The notes under the pieces were generated by a model, which saw only the letters and a program-made list of their open reading frames with translations, ran no database searches and was not told the DNA's origin. From NCBI GenBank assembly GCA_022180725.1, contig BQMO01000014.1, positions 62,001 through 126,000 on the forward strand: a stretch of 64,000 nucleotides of DNA, given 5' to 3'. Position 1 is the first letter of the stretch. Every line of letters begins with the position of its first letter. This document shows positions 1 to 8,512 of the stretch, one piece after another. The position numbers and the translations under genes were made by a program. This DNA comes from Phycisphaerae bacterium. Its GTDB lineage: Bacteria; Planctomycetota; Phycisphaerae; Phycisphaerales; UBA1924.

Positions 1-259
1 TTTTCGGGCGTCCGTCCGCCGCCCGGACGATCTCACGCGTCGGTGTTCCGTTCGCATCCACGCCTGTTTGGGTTGAGACGACCGGCCTCTGGGGCTGCAC
101 CGACCAACCCAACCCGCTCCCGAGGGCCGAGAGCGCCATCACCACCACCGTCGCACCGATGAACAGGAACACCGGGTCGGGCAGTTTGTTCCCGAGGCGC
201 TCGATGAAGCCGAGAATGCCGCCCGGCGGGGCGCTGGTCGGAGCGGGGGAATCGGGCAT
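1..259 (-). CDS. AbgT-family transporter, N-terminal part (runs off the window)
   Basis: Only the first 86 codons are inside the window; the gene continues past position 1. A Pro/Ala-rich start of about 13 residues is followed by GFIERLGNKLPDPVFLF (about residues 17-33), the characteristic entry of AbgT transporters, and then the first membrane segment (about 30-50). AbgT proteins move p-aminobenzoyl-glutamate or export sulfonamide-like compounds across the inner membrane using ion gradients. The ATG at 259 lies 32 bp after the stop of coaC on the same strand, so it may be the last gene of an rpoZ-coaC-abgT transcript. The family call rests on the N-terminal motif only; substrate is unknown. 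Confidence 0.72.
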   Translation of the reverse strand, partial: MPDSPAPTSAPPGGILGFIERLGNKLPDPVFLFIGATVVVMALSALGSGLGWSVQPQRPVVSTQTGVDANGTPTREIVRAADGRPK

Positions 260-291
260 GGGACTTCTCCGGCAGGGCGACGCCGCGTGCG

Positions 292-924
292 TCACGTGCC
301 GCGAGAAGATACCCGAAGTCGTGCCTCGATGGCGAGCAGAATTGCCTCGGGTTCGGCCATTCGACCGACCCCCACGGTGCGGCAGGCCTGCCAGCCCTCG
401 TCCGGGCCTACCAGCTCAAAGCCGTCCGCGCGGAGTTGAGTCACGTTCCGTTTCGTGCTGGGCTGCGCCCACATCACGGCGTTCATCGACGGGCACAGGA
501 GCACGGGGGTCCGCGTGCGATCGAGGGCGCTCAGGATCAGCGTCACCACGTCGTCGGCCCGCCCCGTCGCGAGATTGGCCAGGCAGTTCATCGTGCACGG
601 CGCGACCACGGCCAGGTCGCAAGCACCGGCGAGGGCGATGTGCTGGGGATCGCTCGCCTCGTGGTGTTCCCACGGGCTGGTGTAGACCGGGCGGCCCGAA
701 AGCGCCTGGAACGTCAGCGGGGTGACGAACCGGGCCGCGCCGTCGGTCATGGCGACCGTCACACTGGCGCCGGCCTGCGCCAAACGAGAAACGAGCGTCG
801 CGGTCTTGTACGCCGCAATCCCACCGGTCACTCCGATGAGCACCCGAGCGCCGTGGACGGGCGAGCGAGGCGACGTCCCGCCCGGGCCACCATCGGCGGG
901 CTTGGAGGGTTGGTTGGAACTCAT
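292..924 (-). CDS. coaC: Phosphopantothenoylcysteine decarboxylase (CoaC-type flavoprotein)
   Basis: The 210-residue protein is an HFCD-family FMN enzyme that decarboxylates 4'-phosphopantothenoylcysteine in coenzyme A synthesis. Visible landmarks are GVTGGIAAYK (31-40, flavin phosphate site), the catalytic His95 in HIALA, the PCTMNCLANLA segment (109-119), PSMNAVMW (145-152), and a C-terminal substrate clamp containing Cys181 before GVGRMAEP. Most bacteria make a CoaBC fusion of about 400 residues; this protein ends after the CoaC half and no CoaB domain follows, so the ligase should be encoded elsewhere. About 24 disordered residues precede the fold. It lies 29 bp downstream of rpoZ, the usual neighbour of coaBC. 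Confidence 0.9.
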   Translation of the reverse strand: MSSNQPSKPADGGPGGTSPRSPVHGARVLIGVTGGIAAYKTATLVSRLAQAGASVTVAMTDGAARFVTPLTFQALSGRPVYTSPWEHHEASDPQHIALAGACDLAVVAPCTMNCLANLATGRADDVVTLILSALDRTRTPVLLCPSMNAVMWAQPSTKRNVTQLRADGFELVGPDEGWQACRTVGVGRMAEPEAILLAIEARLRVSSRGT

Positions 925-953
925 GGCGTCGCGCCGAAGCCTGGCCCGCGGGA

Positions 954-1178
954 CTAAAAGCCGCGCGGAAGGTTATTCGCGTTCTTGTCGTACTCGCAGG
1001 TAATCTTGTCGTGGAGGACCTCGTCAATCGCGACCTCGAGATCCGATCGACCATCGCGATCGACCAGAGGACGCGCGCCTTCCATCAACTGGATAATGCG
1101 CTTCTGGACCAGGGCGCACAACTTGAATCGACCCTGGGTCTTGGCCGCCAGTTCATCGGTCTTCAATGCCTCGATCAT
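954..1178 (-). CDS. rpoZ: DNA-directed RNA polymerase omega subunit
   Basis: The 74-residue protein has the short omega layout: MIEALKTDEL start, AAKTQGRFKLCALVQKR helix (about 12-28), and a helix carrying GARPLVD (about 34-40) followed by an acidic region. Omega clamps the beta' subunit and helps assemble RNA polymerase. The sequence resembles planctomycete omegas more than the E. coli type. A GGAGGT Shine-Dalgarno-like stretch precedes the ATG at 1178 by about 10 nt. The gene heads a minus-strand group with coaC. Being short, it is identified by motif and context rather than by a catalytic signature. Confidence 0.85.
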   Translation of the reverse strand: MIEALKTDELAAKTQGRFKLCALVQKRIIQLMEGARPLVDRDGRSDLEVAIDEVLHDKITCEYDKNANNLPRGF

Positions 1179-1387
1179 GCGTCTGGGTACCTCCGGCCTA
1201 CGCCCAGGTATTTATCCCGGCTGGCCCGGGTACGTGCACCTGATGCGAAGTTCGGATAGTATTCCGGTCGAGCCGATCGGACAAACCCCCGTTCGTGGTG
1301 TTGGTCGATCGGGCGGCGGCGACGGTGTTCGCTCGGACCGTGCCCGCGCGAGAAACTCCATCGTCGGTGCCGAATGGAAACGATGCG

Positions 1388-2035
1388 ATGAGCCGTCAGA
1401 CCTGGGCCCGTGGGGACAGGGTGGTGCATGCGTTGAAGCCTGAATGGGGCCACGGAGAGGTTCTCACGGTACAGCCAACGCAGCACGATGGGAAGCCCTG
1501 CCAGAAACTGACGATCCGCTTTGATCGCGCCGGGACCAAGACGTTGACCACGGCCATTGCCGACCTCCGCCCCGCGGGCGCTGGTTCCGCGAAGCCTGAA
1601 TCGCCGATAGACGCTGGGGCGACGAGGATCGACGCCCCCATGGAGGCCCGACTGATGCCCGATGCCCTGGTGCTCGCCGCGACCGCGGACGAAGCCGCGG
1701 AACGACTGCGCACCTTGCCCGAGGACGCAACCGATCCGTTCCGACCGCTTGCGGCACGGCTCCGCGCGACACTGGCCTTGTACCGGTTCACCGAGACGGG
1801 GGCCTCGCTGCTCGACTGGGCGGCGGCCCAGACGGGTCTGGTGGATCCGCTCTCGCGGTTCAATCGTCACGAACTCGAGCGGGCCTTTCAGGACTTTCGC
1901 ATCGTGACCGAGAACCATCTGCGGAAACTGACCCGCGAGATGAGCCGACAGGATTCGAGCGGACTGGCGGCGGTCGTCGCGGAGCAGCCCCCCGCCGCGC
2001 TCCAGGCCCTGCGACGTGTCGGGGCGGTGCGGTAA
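1388..2035 (+). CDS. DUF3553-domain protein
   Basis: The start at 1388 begins MSRQTWARGDRVVHALKPEW and is preferred over an in-frame ATG-less extension to 1295, because the DUF3553 signature (G-D-x-V-x-H-x-x-x-P-x-W-G-x-G) begins at once. The N-terminal 55 residues form the small beta-rich DUF3553 domain, ending QKLTIRFDRAGTKTL. The rest (about 80-215) is alpha-helical and of unknown function. DUF3553 resembles the RNA-polymerase-interacting fold seen in CarD/UvrD C-termini, so a nucleic-acid or polymerase link is possible but not shown. It stands alone, divergent from rpoZ; 209 bp separate the two starts. Confidence 0.7.
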   Translation: MSRQTWARGDRVVHALKPEWGHGEVLTVQPTQHDGKPCQKLTIRFDRAGTKTLTTAIADLRPAGAGSAKPESPIDAGATRIDAPMEARLMPDALVLAATADEAAERLRTLPEDATDPFRPLAARLRATLALYRFTETGASLLDWAAAQTGLVDPLSRFNRHELERAFQDFRIVTENHLRKLTREMSRQDSSGLAAVVAEQPPAALQALRRVGAVR

Positions 2036-2271
2036 GCCACTCGGCGATGCGTCCGAGCAACGTCGCGGCATAAACCGAACTCACCTGAGCGGTCTTCGGA
2101 ACCGTGCCCCAGTCCGCACCGGCGATTCCGTCTATTCCATCGCGATCTTTGCGGACGTGCGGAAATTGCCGCGATTCTCCGGCTTCCGTCCGGAGCGTGG
2201 TGTATCTCTTCCCCGTCGAGCGTTGCCGCGCTCGGCCACACACACCAAGACACGCGCAAGGGGAAGAGGCC

Positions 2272-2568
2272 ATGAACGAACAGGACTTCCAGCAGAAACT
2301 CAGCGACCTTATTCGGCAGATCGAAACCCTGCCCGAGGCGCAGCGTGGCCCGCTCTCGGACCTGGCTCGCGAGACCAAGGACCGGCACGAGCGCATGCGG
2401 AAGACGGTCGCCGACCTGCAGGAGTCGCTGGATTACCTCCGCCTGAGCGTCAAGTACCTCGTGTTCGATCTCGAAGCGACCCGGCGGGAGAACGAGTACC
2501 TCCGGAAACTGATCGAGAGCCAGTCCCGCCGCGATCAGCATGACGACCCCCCCCACGAAGCGGACTGA
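2272..2568 (+). CDS. Small conserved coiled-coil protein, function unknown
   Basis: The 98-residue protein starts at 2272 because GGGGAAGAGG sits just upstream, while the longer in-frame extension to 2104 has no such signal. It is almost entirely helical and charged: residues 5-50 (LSDLIRQIETLPEAQRGPL and on) form one helix, and 50-85 contain SLDYLRLSVKYLVFDLEATR followed by a short helix. Similar proteins are, to my recollection, widespread in Planctomycetota and sometimes labelled transcriptional regulators, but no DNA-binding motif is visible. No function is claimed. It lies 117 bp upstream of tRNA-Ser. Confidence 0.7.
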   Translation: MNEQDFQQKLSDLIRQIETLPEAQRGPLSDLARETKDRHERMRKTVADLQESLDYLRLSVKYLVFDLEATRRENEYLRKLIESQSRRDQHDDPPHEAD

Positions 2569-2639
2569 GCCTGTGATCGGCGATGTGCACATGCCCGCTT
2601 CGGCACGTGCCGGCACACGCTGCCATCGCACCCCGGCGT

Positions 2640-2668
2640 TTGTTCGCCCCGCCCCGCCGCGCTATATT
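2640..2668 (+). promoter_or_regulatory. Promoter of tRNA-Ser
   Basis: TTGTTC (2640-2645) and TATATT (2663-2668) are separated by 17 bp, and the mature tRNA begins 17 nt after the -10 hexamer. This is the clearest sigma-70-type promoter in the window. Confidence 0.7.
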
Positions 2669-2685
2669 CTCCGGCACGTTTCGCC

Positions 2686-2776
2686 GGAGAGGTGGCCGAG
2701 AGGCTGAAGGCGACGGTTTGCTAAACCGTTATACGGACCTAAATCCGTATCGGGGGTTCGAATCCCCCCCTCTCCG
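2686..2776 (+). tRNA. tRNA-Ser (anticodon GCT)
   Basis: The 91-nt cloverleaf has the acceptor GGAGAGG paired with CCTCTCC, an anticodon stem ACGGT/ACCGT enclosing loop TTGCTAA (anticodon GCT, reading AGC/AGU), a long class II variable arm (about 2721-2745), and a T arm GGGGG-TTCGAAT-CCCCC. The discriminator is G at 2776. CCA is not encoded, so it must be added by a nucleotidyltransferase. Confidence 0.96.
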
Positions 2777-2788
2777 CTTTGCACGCGG

Positions 2789-3244
2789 TCACGCGGCGCG
2801 CGGGTAGTGGCGGATGGTCGGTGGCGCGCTGTCGTGCAGTTCAACGGCGACCAGATCGACCCGCACCGCCGAGCCGGCATTCGATCGCGCGAGATGCGAT
2901 GCGATGGCGCGGAGACGTCGGCGCTTGGCCCGTGTAAACGCGGCCTCGGGTGGGCGTGTATCGCTGCGTGCGTTGCGACCGACGGTTCGCGCCTTCACCT
3001 CGACGATGACCAGCGTTCGCCCGTCGGGGTCGCGGGCGAGCATGTCGGCCTCGCCGCGCGGGGTCACGGCGTTCCGCTCAAGAATCACATACCCAAGGTT
3101 CGCCAGGTACGCCGCGGCGTAGTCCTCGCCGCGATGCCACACGCCGTCGCGACCGTCGGGCGCCGATCGGCCCAGCCAGGTGGCGATGCGGCGGGAGAGT
3201 CGCGCCAGCCACGACACGCCGCGCTTGCCCGTGATGCCTGCCAT
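2789..3244 (-). CDS. YraN/UPF0102 family nuclease-like protein
   Basis: The 151-residue protein begins MAGITGKRGV and carries the restriction-endonuclease-like YraN core: RGEDYAAAYLANLGY (38-52), GEAD with Asp67, and VIVEVKAR with Glu82 and Lys84 (the D...ExK metal site). The family is thought to act on branched DNA during transformation or repair, but its biochemical role is poorly settled. The N-terminal 35 residues are a basic extension. It is 14 bp downstream of the PpiC-like lipoprotein on the same strand and probably cotranscribed. It converges on tRNA-Ser with only 12 bp between. Confidence 0.85.
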   Translation of the reverse strand: MAGITGKRGVSWLARLSRRIATWLGRSAPDGRDGVWHRGEDYAAAYLANLGYVILERNAVTPRGEADMLARDPDGRTLVIVEVKARTVGRNARSDTRPPEAAFTRAKRRRLRAIASHLARSNAGSAVRVDLVAVELHDSAPPTIRHYPRAA

Positions 3245-3258
3245 GCCGATCTCCGGCG

Positions 3259-4563
3259 TCAGTTCGGCCCGTAGCGTTCCGCGGCGATCTGGAGCAACCG
3301 GGCGCGCATCTGGGGGACCGACGAAACGTTGGCCTTGCCCTGCAGGCGGAGCAGGTAGCGATCGATGGCGGCGTTGCTCCGTTCGGTGCGCAGGCGTCCT
3401 TCGATGTCGAGTTGCGCCCCGTAGAGCGTGGGCGTCGGATCGATCCCCGCGAGGTGCACCCACGCCGTCGAATCGCCCAAGTCCACCGGATCGGAGGTTT
3501 GTCCTTCGCCCAAGGCCTTGGCGGCGGCGTCGAGGGCGGGGTTCGGGAAGAACGTCGTGGCCGCCAGATCGCCGGGCACTTCGCGGACCTCAAGCCCTCC
3601 CCGGTTATTCTGGTGGCGATTCAGCGTGCTCCCGGCGAGTTCATCGAACGCGCGGCCCGAGGCCAGTCCCTGTTCAAACGCGGCCCGGTCGGCGGTCTGG
3701 GTGTTGGGGATGATGACGAGGTAGAGGCGGTAGCGGGGGGGGTGTTGATAGGTGGTTCGGAAGCGCCCGTAATAGGCCTGCTCGATGTCGCGCCAGGAGA
3801 CGTTGATGCCGCGGTTGATCTTGCGTTCGAGTTCACGGCGGACGAGAATCATCTGCTCGGTCTTGCGCGCCCACTGGTCGACGGTCAGCCCCCGCTCGGT
3901 CTCGAGTTGGCGCTTGAGTTGCTCGCGCGTGCCGCCGGCCTCGCGGCGCATGTCGGCCTGGATGCGCTCGACCACGGCGAAGAGGCCTTGACGCTCCTGC
4001 GGGGTGAGCGACGAGAGGGCTTCGGCGCGGAGGAGTTCATCGCGGATGTACTCGTCGAGGCGCCGGTTGATCTGCTCGCGGGCGTACGTCAGCCACGCCG
4101 CGCGATCTCGGGTGCGGGCTTCGGCGGCCAGACGCGGGCCGAGCGCTTCCTGCGTCGGGGTGCCGGTCTCGAAGAACGTGCGCACGAGGATGGGCCGGCC
4201 GTTCACGTCGCCGACCTTGGCGTCGATGAGCACGGCGGAGGAAATGGGCGCCGGATCATCGATGGATTGCGACGGAGTTCCCGGGACGGCCTGAACGTCG
4301 GTGATCCCGCCGGAGGCCGCGACCGGGCCCGTGATGTCGACCGGTCGACCGGGGGAGCGTCCTTCGGGGGTGTTGACATCGAGGACGCCGTCGTGTGCCG
4401 GTGGTACTGTGCGGGCGTGAGTAGTCGCGGGTGGATTCGGCGAGGCGAAGTCCGAAGCGGTCACGATCGATTTGGGTGAAGTCCGCGTTGCGCCGGACGA
4501 ACAACCGCCGAGCAGGAAAGCCAGCGAGGACAGAAGAATGGCCGAACGGGCAAGGTCCGTCAT
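3259..4563 (-). CDS. PpiC/SurA-like peptidyl-prolyl isomerase lipoprotein
   Basis: The 434-residue protein starts at 4563, where a signal peptide with lipobox LLGGC (Cys21) begins; the longer in-frame extension lacks a signal peptide. A low-complexity linker (25-95) is followed by helices resembling the SurA N-terminal chaperone region (about 120-260) and a parvulin-like domain (about 275-400) with the pattern YRLYLVIIPN, GLASGRAFDELA and GGLEVREV. Such lipoproteins help fold outer-membrane or exported proteins in the periplasm. A TACCAT hexamer lies 6 nt before the ATG, with no ribosome-binding site between. The isomerase domain is divergent, so activity is uncertain. Confidence 0.72.
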   Translation of the reverse strand: MTDLARSAILLSSLAFLLGGCSSGATRTSPKSIVTASDFASPNPPATTHARTVPPAHDGVLDVNTPEGRSPGRPVDITGPVAASGGITDVQAVPGTPSQSIDDPAPISSAVLIDAKVGDVNGRPILVRTFFETGTPTQEALGPRLAAEARTRDRAAWLTYAREQINRRLDEYIRDELLRAEALSSLTPQERQGLFAVVERIQADMRREAGGTREQLKRQLETERGLTVDQWARKTEQMILVRRELERKINRGINVSWRDIEQAYYGRFRTTYQHPPRYRLYLVIIPNTQTADRAAFEQGLASGRAFDELAGSTLNRHQNNRGGLEVREVPGDLAATTFFPNPALDAAAKALGEGQTSDPVDLGDSTAWVHLAGIDPTPTLYGAQLDIEGRLRTERSNAAIDRYLLRLQGKANVSSVPQMRARLLQIAAERYGPN

Positions 4564-4569
4564 GGCGCG

Positions 4570-4575
4570 ATGGTA
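4570..4575 (-). promoter_or_regulatory. -10-like TACCAT, 6 nt before start of the PpiC-like gene
   Basis: The hexamer reads TACCAT on the minus strand and leaves a 6-nt spacer to the ATG at 4563, which implies a leaderless transcript. Confidence 0.5.
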
Positions 4576-4671
4576 GCAGAAGTGAGACAACGCAGCAGGA
4601 AGGGCACGGGGGCGATCGGCCCTACAGTGAAAGGCCCGTGCCGCGCTCGGTGCGGCAAGAGGAGCATGATC

Positions 4672-5142
4672 ATGGCCGAGGAACCCAAACTTATCATCGA
4701 CAGCGATTGGAAATCTCAGGCCCAGGCCGAGAAGCAGCGGCTGGAGCAGCAGGAAGCCGCGAAGAAGGCGGCCACGCCCGAGGAACACGGGCCGCTGAAG
4801 TTCGACGACCTCGTCCGGCTGTTCACCTCGCAGGCCCTGGCCTATCTGGGGTACATCCCCGACCCGCAGACGGGGCAGGCGATGGTGTCGCTCGAGTACG
4901 CGCGGGTGAACATCGACATGCTCGGGGTGCTCGAAGAGAAGACCAAAGGCAACCTCACCGCGGACGAGGAAAAACTCCTCCGCGAGACGCTGGGGGAACT
5001 TCGGCAGGCGTTTGTCGAGACGGCCAAGGCGGTGGCGCAGGCGGTCAAGGAAGGCCGGCTGAAGCCCCGCGGGGCGGGAGGCGCGGCCGGCGGACTTCCC
5101 GCGGACATCGCGACGCCCCCGGCGCCGGGCCTTTCGACCTGA
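4672..5142 (+). CDS. DUF1844-domain protein
   Basis: The 156-residue protein is started at 4672 because GAGGAG lies 7 nt upstream; the ATG at 4666 is too close to that site. The core is DUF1844: KFDDLVRLFTSQALAYLGY (about 44-62), then VNIDMLGVLEEKTKGNLT and a helix ending LRQAFVETAK. A charged, Gln-rich N-terminus and a Pro/Ala/Gly tail flank it. DUF1844 proteins are small and cytosolic with no known function. The gene ends directly before miaB (the TGA at 5140-5142 touches an in-frame GTG), so they form one transcription unit. Confidence 0.75.
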   Translation: MAEEPKLIIDSDWKSQAQAEKQRLEQQEAAKKAATPEEHGPLKFDDLVRLFTSQALAYLGYIPDPQTGQAMVSLEYARVNIDMLGVLEEKTKGNLTADEEKLLRETLGELRQAFVETAKAVAQAVKEGRLKPRGAGGAAGGLPADIATPPAPGLST

Positions 5143-5169
5143 GTGGAAGCGCAGTGGGAGTCGGCGCGG

Positions 5170-6858
5170 ATGCCCCGTCGCGTGTATCTGGAAACGTTCG
5201 GCTGCCAGATGAACGAACTCGACAGCGAGTTGGTCGCCGGTCGGCTGCGCACGCTCGGGTACGCGTTCACGGGGGAATCCGCCGAGGCGGACGTGGTGCT
5301 TTTCAACACATGCTCAGTGCGAGAGCACGCGGAGCAGAAGGTGTGGTCGCGCTTGGGCGAACTGAAGGCCCGCAAAGCGGATGATCCGAACCTGGTGGTG
5401 GGCGTGCTGGGGTGCATGGCCGAACGCGATGGGGAGGCTTTGATACGGCGGATGCCGGTGGTGGACGTGCTGTGCGGGCCGGGCGAACTGGACAAGTTGC
5501 CGACGCTGCTGGACAACGCGGTGCGGACGCGCGCCAGCCTGGCCGCCGACGCGCCCGCGGAATGGCCTCGGGGGCTGCGCTCGGCCCGCGAGGTGGCGTT
5601 GCAGGGGAACACGTCCCGTCGCAGCGCGACCCTCGCCGCCGCGCAGGACACGCTCGAGATGCTCGACCTGTCCCGGGCGATGTCGCCCACGGACGGCGAG
5701 GGGATGCCGAAGCGCTCGGCGTATGTGCGTATCACGCGCGGGTGCAACAAGTTCTGCACGTACTGCGTCGTGCCCTTCACGCGCGGGGCCGAGGTGCACC
5801 GCCCGCCCGAGCACATCATCGAGGAATGCCGGCGACTCGCCGACGCGGGGGTCGTCGAAATCACGCTGCTCGGGCAGACGGTGAACCACTACCGGTTCGA
5901 GCACGGGGCGGCCGTCACGGTGAACGGCGTGACCCAGCCGCAGAAGGGGCGTTCGTACACGGGCGGGCACCGGCGCGACCCCTTCGCCGGGGAGCGTGTA
6001 ACGACCTTCGCCGACCTGCTCGCGCGGATCCACGACGCCGTGCCTTCCATTCAACGGTTGCGGTTTGTCACGTCATACCCGCGCGACTTCGGCGATGACG
6101 CGTTGGAGGCGATGCGCGACCATCCGCGAATCTGCCGCTATCTGCACGTGCCCGGGCAATCCGGCTCCGACCGCATCCTCGGGCTGATGAACCGCGGGTA
6201 TTCCGTGGGCGAATACATCGAGTTCATCGATCGGGCGAGGGCAATTCTCGATCAGCCCGAGATCGGTCGGCCGCTGGCCATCTCGGGCGATTTCATCGTG
6301 GGCTTTCCCACGGAAACGGACGCGGACTTCGAGGCGACGGTGGCGATGCTGCGTCGCGCGCGGTACAAGTCGGCGTTCATCTTCAAGTATTCCGCGAGGC
6401 CCGGCACCGTGGCGATCGACAAGTACCCCGACGACGTGCCCGAGGCGGTGAAGCGTCGGCGGAACAACGCCTTGCTGGCCGCGCAGGATGCGATAGGGCT
6501 GGAGGTGGGGCAATCCAACATCGGGCGGACGATGCCGGTGTTTGTCGAGGGGTTGTCGGTGCGGGAGCGAAAGCGCCGAGCCGCCGGGGCGTGCTCGGCG
6601 CACGGGTCGGTGATGCTGACCGTGGGCGGGCGTGTGCCCAGCGCGTGCGGCGCGGGGCCGTCGCACGGCGAAGAAGCCCACGAGGAGTCGAGAGCCGTCG
6701 AGCGTGTGCAACTCTCGGGGCGTACCGACACCGATCACATTGTGCTGTTCGACCTGCCCGCGGGTGCGCGAGTCGAGGATTGGATCGGGCGACTCGTGCC
6801 GGTGCGGATCACCGGCGCAACCGCGTTGGCGCTGAGCGGATCGCCGATAACCGCGTGA
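5170..6858 (+). CDS. miaB: tRNA-2-methylthio-N6-(dimethylallyl)adenosine synthase MiaB
   Basis: This radical-SAM methylthiotransferase adds the 2-methylthio group to i6A37 of tRNAs reading UNN codons. The UPF0004 domain has Cys12 (FGCQMN), Cys48 (FNTCSVREHAE) and Cys82 (LGCMAER). The radical-SAM cluster motif is C192-NKF-C196-TY-C199, and a TRAM domain ends the protein. At 562 residues it is about 100 longer than typical MiaB (440-480). Extra stretches lie between the two iron-sulfur domains, around the region after LLGQTVNHYRF, and inside the TRAM domain. ATG 5170 has GGAG 9 nt upstream; GTG 5143 is possible. Residues preceding the SAM cluster are intact, so it should be active. Confidence 0.92.
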   Translation: MPRRVYLETFGCQMNELDSELVAGRLRTLGYAFTGESAEADVVLFNTCSVREHAEQKVWSRLGELKARKADDPNLVVGVLGCMAERDGEALIRRMPVVDVLCGPGELDKLPTLLDNAVRTRASLAADAPAEWPRGLRSAREVALQGNTSRRSATLAAAQDTLEMLDLSRAMSPTDGEGMPKRSAYVRITRGCNKFCTYCVVPFTRGAEVHRPPEHIIEECRRLADAGVVEITLLGQTVNHYRFEHGAAVTVNGVTQPQKGRSYTGGHRRDPFAGERVTTFADLLARIHDAVPSIQRLRFVTSYPRDFGDDALEAMRDHPRICRYLHVPGQSGSDRILGLMNRGYSVGEYIEFIDRARAILDQPEIGRPLAISGDFIVGFPTETDADFEATVAMLRRARYKSAFIFKYSARPGTVAIDKYPDDVPEAVKRRRNNALLAAQDAIGLEVGQSNIGRTMPVFVEGLSVRERKRRAAGACSAHGSVMLTVGGRVPSACGAGPSHGEEAHEESRAVERVQLSGRTDTDHIVLFDLPAGARVEDWIGRLVPVRITGATALALSGSPITA

Positions 6859-7051
6859 CCGATGGGTTATCGCGCGTACGCCGCGACCAGATAACGGGAA
6901 TGTTCGCGCCGGCATGCGGGATGGCGCAGACAAGGCCCGCGATTCGTGCATAATCCCCGCGTCGATCGGCTCGGCGGGGCCAGGCGTGCGAACGCTCCGC
7001 CGGGTGATCGGGCACGAGGCCCGATCTGGTTCGACGGGAGAGGGAGAGCGC

Positions 7052-7729
7052 ATGTTCAATCGGGCATTGATCGCCGCGGTCGCGGCGTGCGGGATCGGTT
7101 CCACGGCGTACGCCGGCATCGCGATGTCGTTTGCGGATCCCGTGCCGGGGCGGCAGTGGCACAACGAGGCCAACGGGGGTGGGGCGGGCATCGGGTTCAT
7201 GACGTACGACTCGACCGCGTCGCTGTCGTTCCTGTTCGACGGGTCGGAAGACAGCCTGCCGAACCACACGTTCGTGAACGCGGTGATGCAGTTGGAGATG
7301 ACCATCGGGGCGGCGACGACGCTGGGCGGCGTCACCACGGCGCCGGTGTCGGGGTTCTTCAAGATCTACGACGGGTCGATCGCGCCGGAGAACATCATCA
7401 TCATCGGGATCGCCGACGCGGGCACGTACGTCCGCATCAGCAACACGAACTCGATCCTGTTCAGCGACCCGAGTTTCTCGTACGTTGCCGGGCCGGCGCT
7501 CGAGGCCATCACCGGGCCGATCGTGTTCACCGACCCGAGCGAGGCGGTGTTTACGCTTACGAGCGTCGTGGCCGCGGGCGGAGGGAGTTTCCTGAACCCG
7601 GACGGCACGTTCAAGACCTTTGATGCGAACGCCTCGTTCAGCGGGAACACGCAGGCCGTGCCCGCGCCAGGGGCGCTCGCCCTCGTCGGGCTTGGCACAC
7701 TGGTCATGGCCAAGCGTCGGCGCGGATAA
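7052..7729 (+). CDS. Exported protein with PEP-CTERM-like (PAPGA) sorting tail
   Basis: The 225-residue protein has a signal peptide (1-22, ending AYAG), a beta-rich body with no recognised catalytic residues, and a C-terminal tripartite tail: VPAPGALALVGLGTLVMAKR then RRG. That is a short Pro-Ala motif, a hydrophobic helix and basic residues, as in PEP-CTERM/exosortase substrates. The start at 7052 has a GGGAGAGGGAGAG purine tract just upstream. The exosortase itself is not in the window. A strong hairpin terminator follows at 7766. Surface or extracellular location is inferred. Confidence 0.8.
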   Translation: MFNRALIAAVAACGIGSTAYAGIAMSFADPVPGRQWHNEANGGGAGIGFMTYDSTASLSFLFDGSEDSLPNHTFVNAVMQLEMTIGAATTLGGVTTAPVSGFFKIYDGSIAPENIIIIGIADAGTYVRISNTNSILFSDPSFSYVAGPALEAITGPIVFTDPSEAVFTLTSVVAAGGGSFLNPDGTFKTFDANASFSGNTQAVPAPGALALVGLGTLVMAKRRRG

Positions 7730-7765
7730 CGCCCGGCGATCGTCATCGTGATTCACATTTCGCGA

Positions 7766-7791
7766 GGGCCGATCCGGGAACGGGTCGGCCC
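7766..7791 (+). terminator. Hairpin terminator after the PEP-CTERM gene
   Basis: GGGCCGATCC (7766-7775) pairs with GGGTCGGCCC (7782-7791) through 10 bp including one G-T pair, with loop GGGAAC, followed by TTGGTT. It lies 37 bp after the stop codon at 7729 and just before the 3' end of the convergent pseudopilin gene, so it may serve both. Confidence 0.7.
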
Positions 7792-7806
7792 TTGGTTCAT
7801 GACGGG

Positions 7807-8478
7807 TTACGGCAACGAGTGTGTCCAGTGATCGGGCGGATCGCGGAACGGTCTCGCGGACCCGTCCAGCATGCCGGCCAGGAAGCCTTTCTCCGAGGCG
7901 TGCGGCCGGGCGAGCCGCAGCGTGACGTGCGAGGCATCGCGAAAGTCGAGGACACTGGCGGTGCGCGTGGGCGGCGGGGCGGGCGGGGGGATGTAAGTCG
8001 GGGCGCTATCGACCGTCCAGGGGAAGTCGGCGGGACGCTCCACGCGGTCGAAGTTCACGCTGGTCGGGGCGGCGTCGTAGTTGTCCGGGTCGCCCGGTTG
8101 GCCGGCGTGCCCGGTGACGTTCGCCGCGTAGGTGCGCTGCATCTGCGCGCCCAGGCGTGCCCGGGCCGAGGGGCAGACGAGTACGGAGCGTTCTGCGTAC
8201 AACTCGGCGCTGGTTTCGCCGGTGAGGCCGGCATTGGCTTGCACAACCAGCGCCCAGTTGGGCAGCGTGCCGTAGGGCACCCCAAGCACCGGTGAACGGC
8301 CCTTGTTCTCGTCGGCGTAGGCGCGGCAGTTGGTGAAGATCGAGCGTTGATTGGCCAGGCACGACGCCGACCGTCCGGCTTCGCGCGCCCCGCCGAGGGC
8401 CGGCAACAACACGCCCACGAGCACCGCGACGATGGCGATGACTACGAGGAGTTCGATGAGCGTGAACCCGCGCCGCAT
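7807..8478 (-). CDS. Type II secretion-type pseudopilin (prepilin-like exported protein)
   Basis: The 223-residue protein opens with a prepilin peptidase site and N-terminal helix: [20 protein letters not shown], with cleavage before Phe and Glu at +5. The rest is a soluble domain with Cys-containing segments and, near the end, a His...DG pattern ([14 protein letters not shown]) like the H-X9-DG proteins common in Planctomycetota. ATG 8478 is chosen over TTG 8484: a TATCCT hexamer (8484-8489) sits 5 nt upstream of 8478. It is not next to other secretion genes. Function beyond surface pseudopilin is unknown. Confidence 0.82.
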   Translation of the reverse strand: MRRGFTLIELLVVIAIVAVLVGVLLPALGGAREAGRSASCLANQRSIFTNCRAYADENKGRSPVLGVPYGTLPNWALVVQANAGLTGETSAELYAERSVLVCPSARARLGAQMQRTYAANVTGHAGQPGDPDNYDAAPTSVNFDRVERPADFPWTVDSAPTYIPPPAPPPTRTASVLDFRDASHVTLRLARPHASEKGFLAGMLDGSARPFRDPPDHWTHSLP

Positions 8479-8483
8479 GGGCA

Positions 8484-8489
8484 AGGATA
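8484..8489 (-). promoter_or_regulatory. -10-like TATCCT, 5 nt before start at 8478
   Basis: TATCCT on the minus strand overlaps the alternative TTG start, which supports ATG 8478 as the true start of a leaderless message. Confidence 0.45.
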
Positions 8490-8512
8490 GGGGCCGGCGT
8501 CAGGCCGCCCAT

